Of a stretch of DNA of 53,566 bases, positions 34,838 to 43,627 are shown piece after piece. The stretch lies in contig JAFIFY010000021.1 of NCBI GenBank assembly GCA_020831765.1, positions 1-53,566 on the forward strand, given 5' to 3'. The notes below the pieces were generated by a model, which worked only from the letters and a program-made list of their open reading frames with translations, did not search any database and had not been told where the DNA came from. Each line of letters opens with the position of its first letter. Within the stretch, counting starts at the first letter, position 1. The position numbers were made by a program, and so were the translations under genes. The DNA is from Phycisphaeraceae bacterium (GTDB lineage Bacteria; Planctomycetota; Phycisphaerae; Phycisphaerales; Phycisphaeraceae).

Positions 34838-36046
34838 ATGGCGCTTACGTGCATGGAGAGCATCAAGAAATCCCAAGATCAGCTCCGAGAACGCAAGATT
34901 ATATACAGGGAATTTTTCGGGATCCGCCTGCTGGCGGTGTTGATGGTGGTCACCGTCCATTTCATGTCGGTGGACCGATATCCCGGGGTGATCTGGTGGC
35001 GTGGCGTCGGTGTAACGTTTTTCTTCATCGTGGGTGCCTTCCTGGCAACAGCATCCTTACTGCGATATCGCGATCGCGTGGATGTCGGAGGCCTTGATGC
35101 CTCGGTCGTATGGCGCCGCTTCGCCCTTCGCCGGTTCATCCGGCTATTCCCATTGGTGGGCTTCTATCTGGCAACCCTTGTGATCCTCGGGGCGACCGAC
35201 TTCAGAGCGTCCCTGCTCTGGCACGCCGGGCTGCTCAGCAATCTGTACTTCGCGTGGACGGGCGGCTTTACCCAGTATCTGGATCACCTCTGGTTTCTCG
35301 GCGCGCAGGAGCAGTATCTCTTCCTGCTGGCGGGTGTGCTGCTCTTCCTTCCCCGAAAGACGTTCCTCGTCTGGATTGTCGGGTTGATTCTGATCTGCCC
35401 GATCTATCGGCTGATCATCCATGAGTTGCCCCATGGCCCCGGACGCTGGGATGCGCTTCCCCTGGCCTGGACATCCGCCATGGGGCTGGGTTCGTTGTTG
35501 GGGTGGATGCTGTGGAAGAAGGGCGGTCGCCCGGCAGACCGGTTCGAACGGATGGTGTATCTGGGCGGCGGGCTTGTCGGTTTGTGCGGGTATCTGGCCA
35601 TCAGGATCGTGGAAACCGGCACCAGGATCGAGTTGCCCGTTTTCGTCCTGAAATCCACGATCGATGCATTGCTGTGTTTTTCGATTCTCGGCATTTTGAT
35701 GCGGCTGGAGATCAAGCCGCTGAGTATGGTCCTCGGAAGCAGGTTCATGGAGCTACTCAGTCATCTAAGCTATGGAATCTATGTCTGGCATCTGGCCGCG
35801 ATCCATGTGGTGATTGTTGTTGTGGGTAAGACCGGCTATCCGCTGAGCTATATCGTGGAGCGGACCGCCGAGTGGGTACCGGGGCTTGGTCGTATTCTCG
35901 ATCCGCTTTCACCACCGAACATCGTTTTCATGGTTCTGCTTTCGATGGTTCTGGCATTTGTCAGCTACCGCATCGTCGAGATTCCGGCCGAACGGCTGGG
36001 TGGGTGGTTTCCAATCGTGCCCGCTCGTCCATCTTCGGTGGGTTAG
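34838..36046 (+). CDS. Acyltransferase 3 (OafA/YrhL-type) membrane protein
   Basis: Integral membrane O-acyltransferase of 402 residues with about ten hydrophobic segments. The family pattern is clear: FFGIRLLAVLMVVTVHFMS with the conserved His, VGVTFFFIVGAFLATASLL, and RRFALRRFIRLFPLVGFYLA (the Arg-rich R-x10-R-type motif); near the end LSYGIYVWHLAAIHVVI. Such enzymes acetylate or otherwise acylate cell-surface polysaccharides. The polysaccharide deacetylase gene follows, so an envelope-polysaccharide role is likely. An internal ATG at 34853 is possible. Confidence 0.88.
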   Translation: MALTCMESIKKSQDQLRERKIIYREFFGIRLLAVLMVVTVHFMSVDRYPGVIWWRGVGVTFFFIVGAFLATASLLRYRDRVDVGGLDASVVWRRFALRRFIRLFPLVGFYLATLVILGATDFRASLLWHAGLLSNLYFAWTGGFTQYLDHLWFLGAQEQYLFLLAGVLLFLPRKTFLVWIVGLILICPIYRLIIHELPHGPGRWDALPLAWTSAMGLGSLLGWMLWKKGGRPADRFERMVYLGGGLVGLCGYLAIRIVETGTRIELPVFVLKSTIDALLCFSILGILMRLEIKPLSMVLGSRFMELLSHLSYGIYVWHLAAIHVVIVVVGKTGYPLSYIVERTAEWVPGLGRILDPLSPPNIVFMVLLSMVLAFVSYRIVEIPAERLGGWFPIVPARPSSVG

Positions 36047-36178
36047 AGAGGACGTACATTGCCGCGGCATGGACGCATGCGCATGCTGAAGATACGTCCG
36101 GGGTTGCCGCCACACAAGGCAACGTTCGGTTACATTATCAGCGGAATGACCACCTGCTAATCTCGGCTGACCCATCCC

Positions 36179-37093
36179 ATGCCGCAATCCCGTTCCCTTC
36201 CTCTTCGTGCCCTGACCTTCGATGTCGAGGAGTATTACCACATCGAGGCGGCGTATCCGGTCATCGGGCCGCGGCGGTGGCGCGAGTGGCCGACCCGGGT
36301 CGAGGCGCAGATGGAACTGCTGCTGAGTCTCTGCCAGCGAATGGGGGTGCGTTCGACCTGCTTCGTGCTTGGCGATGTGGCCCGCCGCAATCCCGGGGTG
36401 GTCCGGGCCATCGCCGAGGCGGGCCACGAGATCGCCAGTCACGGAAGCAATCACGACCGGCTGCACCGCCTGAGTCCGGAAAGCTTCCGTCGCGATGTCG
36501 AGAACTCCTGCCGGATGCTCGAAGATATCACGGGCAAGAAGGTGCGCGGCTATCGCTCACCATCGTGGAGCCTCACCCGCACCACGGCCTGGGCGGTTGA
36601 TGCGCTGGTCAATCTGGGATTGGAATACGACGCCTCGATCTTCCCCGTCGCCCGGCGCGGCTATGGCGTTTCCGATGCCCCGATCACGCCGCATCGCCTC
36701 GCTTCAGCACCGGGCGGGCCGACCATTCTTGAATTTCCCGCCCTGGTCTGGCCCACGAGACTCGGGAACCTGCCCGTCGCCGGTGGCGGATATTTCCGAC
36801 TGCTGCCCCTTCGCCTGATGCATTGGGGGCTGGCCGACGCGGCAAGGGAGCAACGGCTATCGACGCTCTACTTCCACCCGTGGGAGTTCGACACCGGCCT
36901 GCCCATCATGCCGCTTTCGCGCTTGAACCGCCTGCGAACCTATACCGGCCTGCGACACGCCCCCGATCGCCTGACCCAGTTGCTCCGCCCGCCCGCCCGC
37001 TGGGAGACGCTGGGCGACATGGCCGACAAACTCCGCGATGATCCAAGCCTGCCAACCTTCACCCTGGCCAATGCCCGCCGGGCGACAGGATGA
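36179..37093 (+). CDS. PEP-CTERM/exosortase-type polysaccharide deacetylase
   Basis: NodB-fold carbohydrate esterase of 304 residues. Catalytic motifs: LTFDVEEYYH (D15), the metal-binding histidines in ASHGSNHDRLH (H88, H92), and GYRSPSWS (R126). The DVEEYYHIE opening, SCRMLEDITGKKVRGYRSPS and YFHPWEFD closely match the subfamily linked to exosortase A/PEP-CTERM exopolysaccharide loci (TIGR03006-type). It lacks a signal peptide, as that subfamily does. With the PEP-CTERM protein at 10-12 kb it indicates an exosortase system elsewhere in the genome. Confidence 0.9.
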   Translation: MPQSRSLPLRALTFDVEEYYHIEAAYPVIGPRRWREWPTRVEAQMELLLSLCQRMGVRSTCFVLGDVARRNPGVVRAIAEAGHEIASHGSNHDRLHRLSPESFRRDVENSCRMLEDITGKKVRGYRSPSWSLTRTTAWAVDALVNLGLEYDASIFPVARRGYGVSDAPITPHRLASAPGGPTILEFPALVWPTRLGNLPVAGGGYFRLLPLRLMHWGLADAAREQRLSTLYFHPWEFDTGLPIMPLSRLNRLRTYTGLRHAPDRLTQLLRPPARWETLGDMADKLRDDPSLPTFTLANARRATG

Positions 37094-37169
37094 ACTGTGG
37101 ATTCGTGCCACCGTTTGATGGGTAGGTCTCCCGGAAAGTCTTGGGGTGCCCTTGAAGCTGGACCGTTGG

Positions 37170-38021
37170 CTATGGTGTCCGGATGCGGTTTGAGGTGTAT
37201 GGCCCGACGTAGAAGACAATCTCCGATTCCTTATCTTCGGGAACTCGGAGCTGGACATTCCCGACGAAGAAGCGTTCGCCGGGCTTCACTTGCCTGAACG
37301 CCTCCCCGCCTGAGGGCTCGACAGCGCTCTGGCTCGTGCCGATCACATACTGAACGCTTCGGAAACGCCGGTACATCGCCTTTTCCGTGATGGATGCATC
37401 GCTCGTGTTCGTGACATGCAAGGACAACTGCATGTTGTGGAACGGGTGCTCGATTGGCTCCGCTGTCGGCGCGATCTCCAGCTTCACCTGAGGCAGGAGA
37501 AAGTAATCGGCGATGTGGTCAGGCCAGTAAGTTTCAGCCCGCCGATCGTCGAACCCATCGCCCATCGCGGGCCGGGCATCGCCAAAATATGCCGAAACCA
37601 CCCACCACTTCTCATCCCGCAAGAGAAAATATGCGTTCGAGGCACGGTCATCATCGACCTGCAGAAGGTGAGCCCAGTCACCGGCCTGCCTTATCTTGAT
37701 GGGCGTCGTACCGGAGAACAACACGGGAAGATCTCGAGCCGCCTCCAAGTCCGCTTCCGTGGGCACTGCATCCCATGACCGGCCGATCAGTTCCCAGAAA
37801 ACCTTGGCCTCGGCGTTGGCATATGGCAGATTAAACGTTCGGGCCTTGGCCAAATCGCCTTCCAACATGGCGGCGCGCCGAGATTCGAGAATCTCCAGCA
37901 GATGCGCCTTGAGCTTGTCCCCGGACATGGTCGGTTCGGACGACCGCTCCCCGCCACAACCCGCCAGACAGATCATCGCCAGAAGCCCGGCCACAAGCCC
38001 AAAACCACCGTTTCGCTTCAT
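37170..38021 (-). CDS. Predicted lipoprotein, unknown function
   Basis: 283 residues from the ATG at 38021, which has GGAG nine bases upstream; the frame is open further upstream, but that part is not protein-like. Signal peptide with lipobox (FGLVAGLLAMICLAGC), so an envelope-anchored protein. Residues about 35-130 (KLKAHLLEILESRRAAMLEG, AYFLLRDEKWWVVSAYFGD) resemble an SnoaL/NTF2-like fold; the C-terminal 130 residues are beta-rich (MQLSLHVTNTSDASITEKAM) like an Ig-type domain. Both structural readings are inference. Confidence 0.75.
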   Translation of the reverse strand: MKRNGGFGLVAGLLAMICLAGCGGERSSEPTMSGDKLKAHLLEILESRRAAMLEGDLAKARTFNLPYANAEAKVFWELIGRSWDAVPTEADLEAARDLPVLFSGTTPIKIRQAGDWAHLLQVDDDRASNAYFLLRDEKWWVVSAYFGDARPAMGDGFDDRRAETYWPDHIADYFLLPQVKLEIAPTAEPIEHPFHNMQLSLHVTNTSDASITEKAMYRRFRSVQYVIGTSQSAVEPSGGEAFRQVKPGERFFVGNVQLRVPEDKESEIVFYVGPYTSNRIRTP

Positions 38022-38148
38022 CACTGGCTTCTCCATGACCGTGCCCGCGAAGTACAACCAACCCTTGGAATCGAAAGCCAGTATGCGGACTTCCACCTCA
38101 GAGGTCAACGGTCCGCACGCCGGGTGTGCCGAGCACGATACCGGACAT

Positions 38149-39090
38149 TCACGGCGGGGTCGGCCCTGGGCGGAGGGTTGGTTGGATGGCGCGGCGGCGG
38201 TAGACCAGCCATACACCGATGGCCGCGACGGCCAGGCCCAGCAGGTCGGTGGGGATCACCTTGTCACCGAACGCGATCCAGGCCATCAGCATGGTTACCG
38301 GCGGGCTGAGGTAGAACAGGCTGGCGACGCGCGTTGCTTCCTGCCTGGACAGCAGCCGCCACATGGCCCAGTACGCCCCCAGCGATACGGCCACCACGAG
38401 CCAGGCCATCGTGGCCACGAATGGTGTCGTCCATTGGGTTGCGAATCGCTCCAACAGCCATGCGGGCAAGAACACCGCCAGGGCCGTGGCGGCGCTCTGG
38501 AAGAAGAGCGTTGAATCCAGCGGCAGCGATTGGCTGACTCCGCGCCGGGCCCATCGGCGTTGCAGCAGGCTTGCGATGGTGATCCCCACCACCGAGCCAA
38601 AGGGCAGCAGGTAGCCCAGCGCGGCGGTTTCAGTATCGAGTGTCAGGCGGGCTCCCACGGCGATGGCCACACCGCAGAACCCGAGGATCAGCCCCAGCCA
38701 TTGCCTCGCTTCGGTCCGCTCGCCGACCACCAGCCCGGATAAAGCGCCGGTGACCAGGGGCTGGAGTGCGGTGACCAGCGCGATGATGCCCACCGGCACC
38801 GCCATGTCGATCGCAACAAGCACGCAGCCCAGCCATACCGCGTGAGCCAGCACACCCACGACCGCCGTGTGGCCGAGTGCCCTTCGCCCGGGCCATATCC
38901 ATCGTCGGCTTACGATCAGCCACAGCCCGAGCAGAACGCACAACGCCGCATAGCGCCACAACAGCAGCGTCCAGGGCCCGGTGTTGGGCAGTCCGTACTC
39001 CGCCGCGATGAAGCCGGAGTTCCATAGCAGAACGAACAGCAGTTCGAGCCCGATCAGACCGCCGATGATTGTCCTAAAACGCATTACCAT
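38149..39090 (-). CDS. EamA/DMT-superfamily permease
   Basis: Ten-helix inner-membrane transporter of the drug/metabolite family, about 313 residues, with two EamA repeats: first WNSGFIAAEYGLPNTGPWTL, then VGITIASLLQRRWARRG and YLSPPVTMLMAWIAFGDKV. It probably exports or imports a small metabolite such as an amino acid or nucleobase; the substrate is unknown. ATGs at 39090 and 39084 and a GTG at 39108 are all possible starts. Codirectional with the lipoprotein gene 127 bases downstream. Confidence 0.88.
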   Translation of the reverse strand: MVMRFRTIIGGLIGLELLFVLLWNSGFIAAEYGLPNTGPWTLLLWRYAALCVLLGLWLIVSRRWIWPGRRALGHTAVVGVLAHAVWLGCVLVAIDMAVPVGIIALVTALQPLVTGALSGLVVGERTEARQWLGLILGFCGVAIAVGARLTLDTETAALGYLLPFGSVVGITIASLLQRRWARRGVSQSLPLDSTLFFQSAATALAVFLPAWLLERFATQWTTPFVATMAWLVVAVSLGAYWAMWRLLSRQEATRVASLFYLSPPVTMLMAWIAFGDKVIPTDLLGLAVAAIGVWLVYRRRAIQPTLRPGPTPP

Positions 39091-39187
39091 GCACTCGTCC
39101 AAGGTCACATCGAAACCGAATCTGCGCCTGCATCGGTTGTCGGGTCAACGCTTCGCGTAACTGACCCCGCGCAGACCCAACCAACCG

Positions 39188-39400
39188 TCAGTTGGGCAAC
39201 ATCACCCGCACGCGCCTGCGCCCCTCGATGTAGCCCTCGTCGGAGAATTGGGGGCTTTCGTGGTGACGTCGTTGGGAATCGAGTGATGGAAACCCATCCC
39301 AGGACTCGACGTGGGGTTCCGCCAGGTTCGCGGCGAATCCACACAACCCCGAATCCGATTGAATTCTCCGCCCATCGCAACCAGAGGTACCTCCGTGCAT
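39188..39400 (-). pseudogene. Possible gene remnant
   Basis: A 70-codon ORF in the 371-base gap (39091-39461). Its last 20 codons (FSDEGYIEGRRRVRVMLPN) have strong G/C third positions as in real genes here, while the first part does not. It may be the decayed end of a lost gene. No family recognised; nothing else is seen in the gap. Confidence 0.2.
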
Positions 39401-39461
39401 CAGCGGTTCAGCCCATGGTGGATAATCGGCTCAGGCTTGCCGTGCTTTGGATTGCGGGCCG

Positions 39462-40211
39462 TCAGGCTTTGCGGCCCGGTTCGATCGGCTCGATCGGGGT
39501 GGCGGCCAGTTGTGTCTCGGCCTGACGGACGGCGCAGCAGAAGGCCTCGATGAGTTGTGCGCTCTTGATGCCGCGCATCAGCTCCACTCCACTGGAAACA
39601 TCCACGCCCCAGGGACGGACGGTGCGGATGGCTTCACCCACATTCTCTGAATCAAGCCCGCCGGAAAGGATCATCGGGGGCAGGCCCTTGAAAGCGCCGC
39701 GTTCCATATAGCCGGCCAGCTCACGCCAGTTCACGGTCCGGCCCTGGCCACCGGCCAACTCCGGCCGCCCCGGTGCTCCCATGCCGCCGGGGGCTGAGCC
39801 ATCCGGCGGGGGGGCATCGACGATCGTCGCGGCGAGGTTCGGGCAGGGCACGTGCCAGACGGCCAGGTGACTGGAGAATATCCGCTGGTCAAACGGCAGT
39901 GACTTGATGATCCGCATGGGCGTCAGTTCCCGCACATAACCCGGCCCCTCCCGCCCGTGAAGCTGGATTGTGCGAAGCCCGCAGTGCAGGGCGATGCGGC
40001 GGACCTCGGCGTGGGGCATGTCCACGAACACTCCCACAGGCTCCACCATGGCCGGCAACGCCTGCACGATGCGCATGGCGGTTTCGCCATCGATCATGCG
40101 CGGCGAACCGGACACGAACATGAGGCCCACAGCATCCGCGCCGCTGTTGGCCGCGGCCAGGGCATCATCCACCGTCCGGACGCCGCATATCTTGATTCGA
40201 ATTCGTGCCAT
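39462..40211 (-). CDS. trpF: Phosphoribosylanthranilate isomerase
   Basis: Third enzyme of the anthranilate-to-tryptophan branch, an (alpha/beta)8 barrel of 249 residues, longer than the usual 200-210. Motifs: IKICGVRTVDDALAAANSGA (catalytic Cys), AVGLMFVSGSPR, VGVFVDMP, IQLHGREGP, and PPMILSGGLDSENVGEAI with VDVSSGVE (phosphate site). A Gly/Pro/Ala-rich insertion (about residues 146-170, PPPDGSAPGGMGAPGRPEL) lies between barrel strands near the active-site Asp of VDAP. No other trp gene is in the window. An ATG at 40220 would add three residues. Confidence 0.92.
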   Translation of the reverse strand: MARIRIKICGVRTVDDALAAANSGADAVGLMFVSGSPRMIDGETAMRIVQALPAMVEPVGVFVDMPHAEVRRIALHCGLRTIQLHGREGPGYVRELTPMRIIKSLPFDQRIFSSHLAVWHVPCPNLAATIVDAPPPDGSAPGGMGAPGRPELAGGQGRTVNWRELAGYMERGAFKGLPPMILSGGLDSENVGEAIRTVRPWGVDVSSGVELMRGIKSAQLIEAFCCAVRQAETQLAATPIEPIEPGRKA

Positions 40212-40301
40212 GCCCTTCATCATAGCTGCGCATCCCAAGCGCTTGCGACCTCCAACGATGCAGCCTCCGCGCGGCCATGACGCAATGACTACAATGCGAC
40301 C

Positions 40302-41543
40302 ATGTCTGAATCCTCCGCCGATGTTCGCGATCTGCCAGCGCCGGCGATCCGCTGGCTCATGCGCATTCTCGCCCTGGCCGCGCTCGGCGTGACGTCCTAC
40401 CTGTTCGCCACCGGCCTGACGCGAGCGCCCGCCCCGCTGGGCTGCGGACCGGGTTCAGGCTGTGATCAACTCTTAAGCGGCACATGGTCCGATATCGTCG
40501 GCATACCGGTCAGCGGTCTGGCGATCGTGGTCTATGCCGTCCTGTTGCTGGCGACCGCCGCGCTGGAACCTCGCGTCGTGCCATCGCGGCGGCGGGTCGC
40601 CTGGATCGCAGCGCTGCTGCTGGGCGCGATGGCTTCGGGCAGCGCGATCTGGTTCATCTTCATCCAGAGCTTTGTCGTCGGCGAGTTCTGCCCGTGGTGC
40701 ATGGCGGTGCATACCTGCGGCCTGCTGCTGACGGCCCTGTTGCTGATCTTCGCACCGGTCCGTACCGCCAACCCCGCCCCGGAGATCGCATCGCCGCTGG
40801 CAGCCCCAGGCGCGGATTCATCGCGCATGGCAGCGCAGTTCACGCCAGTGACGATGGGTGGGGCGTTGGTGGTGGGCGTTCTGACTGTGGCGATCCTGGC
40901 CGCCGGGCAGTGGTTCACCCAAGAGCCGGGCTTTCGTGTCGTGAGTGTCGAGGGCATCCAGTTTCCGGCACACGATTTCCCGCGAATCGGCAGGCTCGAC
41001 AACGATCCGATCGTGTTGCTTTTCACCGATTACGCATGCCCCCATTGCCGGCGCGCTCATGGCGATCTGGAGCAGGCCCGGCGGACATTCGGCGATGCCC
41101 TTACGGTCGTGGTGATTCCCGCTCCGCTGCACGTCGCATGCAATCCCACGCACGGGGATGACAGCCCTCAACTCGCCGCCGGTTGCGACCTGGCGCGTCT
41201 GGCGCTGGCCGTCTGGATGGCCGATCGGGATAGCTTTGCGCGGTTCGATCAGTGGCTCATGGGCGGGCAAGCGCCGCGCGATCCGCTCGATGCCGACCGA
41301 TTCGCCCAGCAGTTGGTCGGCACCGCACGGCTCGAACAGGCGCTGGCCAATCCGATCATCGACCAGCAGATTGAAGGCGGTATCGCGGTCAACCACCGCC
41401 TTCGCCGCGGTATCACGGAAGCCGGGCAACCGGTCGGGCCGGGCGTGCCCACGATGCTGATCGGACAAGTGGCCGTCGCCGGTGCGCCCGATAACGCTGA
41501 GGCTTTGATCGACCTGCTGCGCGGTGCGGGCGTCGGGCGTTAG
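40302..41543 (+). CDS. VKOR-DsbA fusion (disulfide-forming membrane oxidoreductase)
   Basis: 413 residues combining a vitamin K epoxide reductase domain (about 15-155, four to five membrane helices; loop cysteines C48 and C54 and the CPWC redox pair C130/C133) with a periplasmic thioredoxin/DsbA-like domain (about 215-410; CPHC at C246/C249 and cis-Pro in GVPTMLI). The VKOR part passes electrons from the DsbA part to quinone, giving a one-protein DsbA/DsbB system that makes disulfides in exported proteins. A helix at about 183-203 links the two domains. All catalytic cysteines are present. Confidence 0.92.
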   Translation: MSESSADVRDLPAPAIRWLMRILALAALGVTSYLFATGLTRAPAPLGCGPGSGCDQLLSGTWSDIVGIPVSGLAIVVYAVLLLATAALEPRVVPSRRRVAWIAALLLGAMASGSAIWFIFIQSFVVGEFCPWCMAVHTCGLLLTALLLIFAPVRTANPAPEIASPLAAPGADSSRMAAQFTPVTMGGALVVGVLTVAILAAGQWFTQEPGFRVVSVEGIQFPAHDFPRIGRLDNDPIVLLFTDYACPHCRRAHGDLEQARRTFGDALTVVVIPAPLHVACNPTHGDDSPQLAAGCDLARLALAVWMADRDSFARFDQWLMGGQAPRDPLDADRFAQQLVGTARLEQALANPIIDQQIEGGIAVNHRLRRGITEAGQPVGPGVPTMLIGQVAVAGAPDNAEALIDLLRGAGVGR

Positions 41544-41672
41544 GCGGCTGGCGGCCGTTGATCGGGCGATCCCAACGCTGTGGTGGACAACAGGGCGGGA
41601 GTCGGGTCGGCCGATCGTGGGGAGATTGGGTGTTGCGCCTGTTGCCGTCCAAGTGTTGCCGGGATTCGGTCG

Positions 41673-42545
41673 ATGAAATTGAAGTGGAGCGCGTCGGTGC
41701 CGGGACGGCATTACGGCGGGGCTCTGCAATTGGTGCCCATGAACATGAAACGAATCCTCGGCGGACTGACCAGTTCAAGCGAGTTGGAGAGCGGCGGCTC
41801 GGACGTGGCGGCGCGTGAGGCGCTGATCGTGGGGATCGCGTGCCTGGCCGATGCCCGCGACGATGCCTCGGGCGGGCATATCGAGCGGATGATGCGTTAC
41901 GCGGAATTGCTCGGCACGGCCATACGCGGGCGCGCCCGCCGCGCCCTGTTTTCCAGCCAGGAAGTCCACTGGCTCAAGCTCAGCGCAGCGCTGCACGACA
42001 TCGGCAAGGCCGCGATCAGCGATTCCATTCTCCTCAAGCCGGGCATCCTCACCGATGCCGAGCGCCTGATCATGCAGGAGCACACGATCATCGGTGCCCG
42101 GTGCCTCGATCAGGTGCTCAGTCTCCACGGGCCGGACGAGATGATCACGATGGCGCGTCAGGTGATCCGGTCCCATCACGAACGCTGGGATGGGGGTGGC
42201 TATCCGGATCACCTCGCCGACGCCGACATTCCCCTGGCGGCGAGAATCATCGCGCTTTGCGACGTCTACGATGCGCTCACGCGCCGCAAGGTTTACAAGC
42301 TGGCCATGAGCCACGAGCAGGCTCATCGGATCATCCGCGACGGCGCTGGGACGCAATTCGACCCGGCGGTGGTCCGGGCGTTTGAAGCGGTCGAACAGGA
42401 CTTTCAAAGCATCTCGCTCACCGTCGAAGGCCACGAGGAGATGCTGGCCGAAGAAGGGATCAACAGTGGCAATCCACGATTCGGCCCGGGGTTTCCAGCC
42501 GAATCCGATGACGATGATCCCCCGACTCCGCCCCGCGTGGCCTGA
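41673..42545 (+). CDS. HD-GYP domain protein (putative c-di-GMP phosphodiesterase)
   Basis: About 290 residues. Residues from about 55 on form an HD-GYP domain: ALHDIGKAAI (HD pair), LKPGILTDAERLIMQEHTII, RSHHERWDGGGYPDHL (GYP motif) and IIALCDVYDAL. The metal-binding residues are present, so cyclic-di-GMP hydrolysis is likely. There is no receiver domain, unlike most HD-GYP proteins; the first 45 residues are not recognised. The start is uncertain (GTG 41580, ATG 41673, 41739 or 41745). It converges with the next gene, only nine bases separating the stops. A link to motility control is plausible but not shown. Confidence 0.86.
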   Translation: MKLKWSASVPGRHYGGALQLVPMNMKRILGGLTSSSELESGGSDVAAREALIVGIACLADARDDASGGHIERMMRYAELLGTAIRGRARRALFSSQEVHWLKLSAALHDIGKAAISDSILLKPGILTDAERLIMQEHTIIGARCLDQVLSLHGPDEMITMARQVIRSHHERWDGGGYPDHLADADIPLAARIIALCDVYDALTRRKVYKLAMSHEQAHRIIRDGAGTQFDPAVVRAFEAVEQDFQSISLTVEGHEEMLAEEGINSGNPRFGPGFPAESDDDDPPTPPRVA

Positions 42546-42554
42546 GGCGTCCGG

Positions 42555-43388
42555 TCAACCGATGCGCGGCGAGATCAGCGCAGCCTGTCGGCCGGTGATG
42601 CCGCGGTCGCGTCGATGACTGAAGAACGCGTCCTCTCGCTCGAACGTACATTCATCGCTGATCTGGATGCGCTCGGCTACAAGCCCTGAATCGATCAACT
42701 GCATGGCGACCGCGCCCGCCAGATCGCCCCATAGGCGGCCGTTGCGTTGCTCAATGGCTTTTTCCAGTCCAACATCCGACCACGCCCGCACCACTTCCGG
42801 CCCGATCTCGAATCGCTCCACGCCGATGCACGGCCCCACACCCGCAATCAGGTTGTCCGGCAAGACGCTCGCATTTTTGAGCAGCCGCGCGATCGTTCGA
42901 TTCACGATCCTCTTTGCCACACCCCGCCAACCGGCATGCACCGCGGCGACCAAGCTCCCATCGCTCGATGCCAGCAGCACCCCGGCACAATCGGCCAGTT
43001 GAACGCCCAGCCATCGTCCGGCCCGCCGCGTCCATGCCCCATCGGCCTCGGGACAGGGCGAGGCGACCTGGTCCACGGCGATGCAATGGTCGCCATGAAC
43101 CTGCTGGAGCCGCTGCAAGGAATCAGGCGCGATGCCCAGAGCGTCTCGAATGCGCTTCCAGTTGGTCGCCACATGCTCGGGCTGATCGACCGGCCCGGAG
43201 GGAGCGGCGGCTTGGCTGGCAAGAACCTGAGCGAGATTGAGCGACGAAAACGGTCCTTTGCTAACCCCTCCGATGCGCCCGGTCCAGGCGTGCGGCACCC
43301 CCAGCTCGCGCAGGGCGGGGCAAGTCCAGTATTGGGGACCATTGGGTGTTATTTCTGCTGTAAATTTCGTCCGCACCGTGATTTCCAT
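42555..43388 (-). CDS. YfiH/LACC1-family purine nucleoside/multicopper-like oxidase
   Basis: 277 residues of the polyphenol oxidase/YfiH (PgeF, DUF152) family. Conserved metal-site residues: RLQQVHGDH (H98), LADCAGVLL (C134) and VAAVHAGWRG (H151), plus GPCIGVERFEIG. Family members have been described as purine nucleoside phosphorylase/adenosine deaminase-like enzymes (LACC1) and as peptidoglycan-editing factor PgeF; which applies here is unknown. A TTTCCA-TTG-TGGAAA inverted repeat covers its start codon. Confidence 0.9.
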   Translation of the reverse strand: MEITVRTKFTAEITPNGPQYWTCPALRELGVPHAWTGRIGGVSKGPFSSLNLAQVLASQAAAPSGPVDQPEHVATNWKRIRDALGIAPDSLQRLQQVHGDHCIAVDQVASPCPEADGAWTRRAGRWLGVQLADCAGVLLASSDGSLVAAVHAGWRGVAKRIVNRTIARLLKNASVLPDNLIAGVGPCIGVERFEIGPEVVRAWSDVGLEKAIEQRNGRLWGDLAGAVAMQLIDSGLVAERIQISDECTFEREDAFFSHRRDRGITGRQAALISPRIG

Positions 43389-43525
43389 TGTGGAAAGAGT
43401 GTGCCAAATGTCGCAACGGTGCGACGCGTCGTGGCCTGAGTCCCACGGTTAAGAACTCAGTTTCAAGTTTTGACCCTGCCGCCGGCGATGCTCACGATTC
43501 GTAAATGCGTTATTTGTGCCGCCTT

Positions 43526-43615
43526 ACCGGCTATGGATGGCATGGGCCCCGAACGGGGAGCCCATGATTGACCGCTCAATCGCCGCCAGCCATCCCCGGA
43601 GATGGGCTGCCGGGT
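43526..43615. ncRNA. Candidate structured RNA: nested multi-stem element
   Basis: Four helices nest cleanly. P1: ACCGGC (43526-43531) with GCCGGGT (43609-43615, one bulged G). P2: GGATGGC (43535-43541) with GCCATCC (43589-43595), seven perfect pairs. Inside P2, hairpin P3: ATGGG-CCCC, GAAC loop, GGGG-AG-CCCAT (43542-43565, two-base bulge). P4: GATTGA-CCGC-TCAATC (43566-43581), perfect. It lies in a 452-base gap (43389-43840) without genes. The strand cannot be decided; it would lead either the transglutaminase-like gene (+) or the YfiH-like gene (-), or be independent. It matches no RNA family I know. Confidence 0.5.
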
Positions 43616-43618
43616 TTC

Positions 43619-43627
43619 TGTGGATAA
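43619..43627 (-). promoter_or_regulatory. Consensus DnaA box
   Basis: TGTGGATAA, the exact complement of the TTATCCACA consensus, three bases after the structured element. A weaker variant (TGTGGAAAG) is at 43389-43397. The 43620-43680 stretch is AT-rich for this genome. Two boxes do not make an origin; could be a minor DnaA site or chance. Confidence 0.4.

Noticed and set aside
34838-43388. A defence island or biosynthetic cluster
   Set aside because: The genes here are unrelated housekeeping or envelope functions on alternating strands with no shared pathway.
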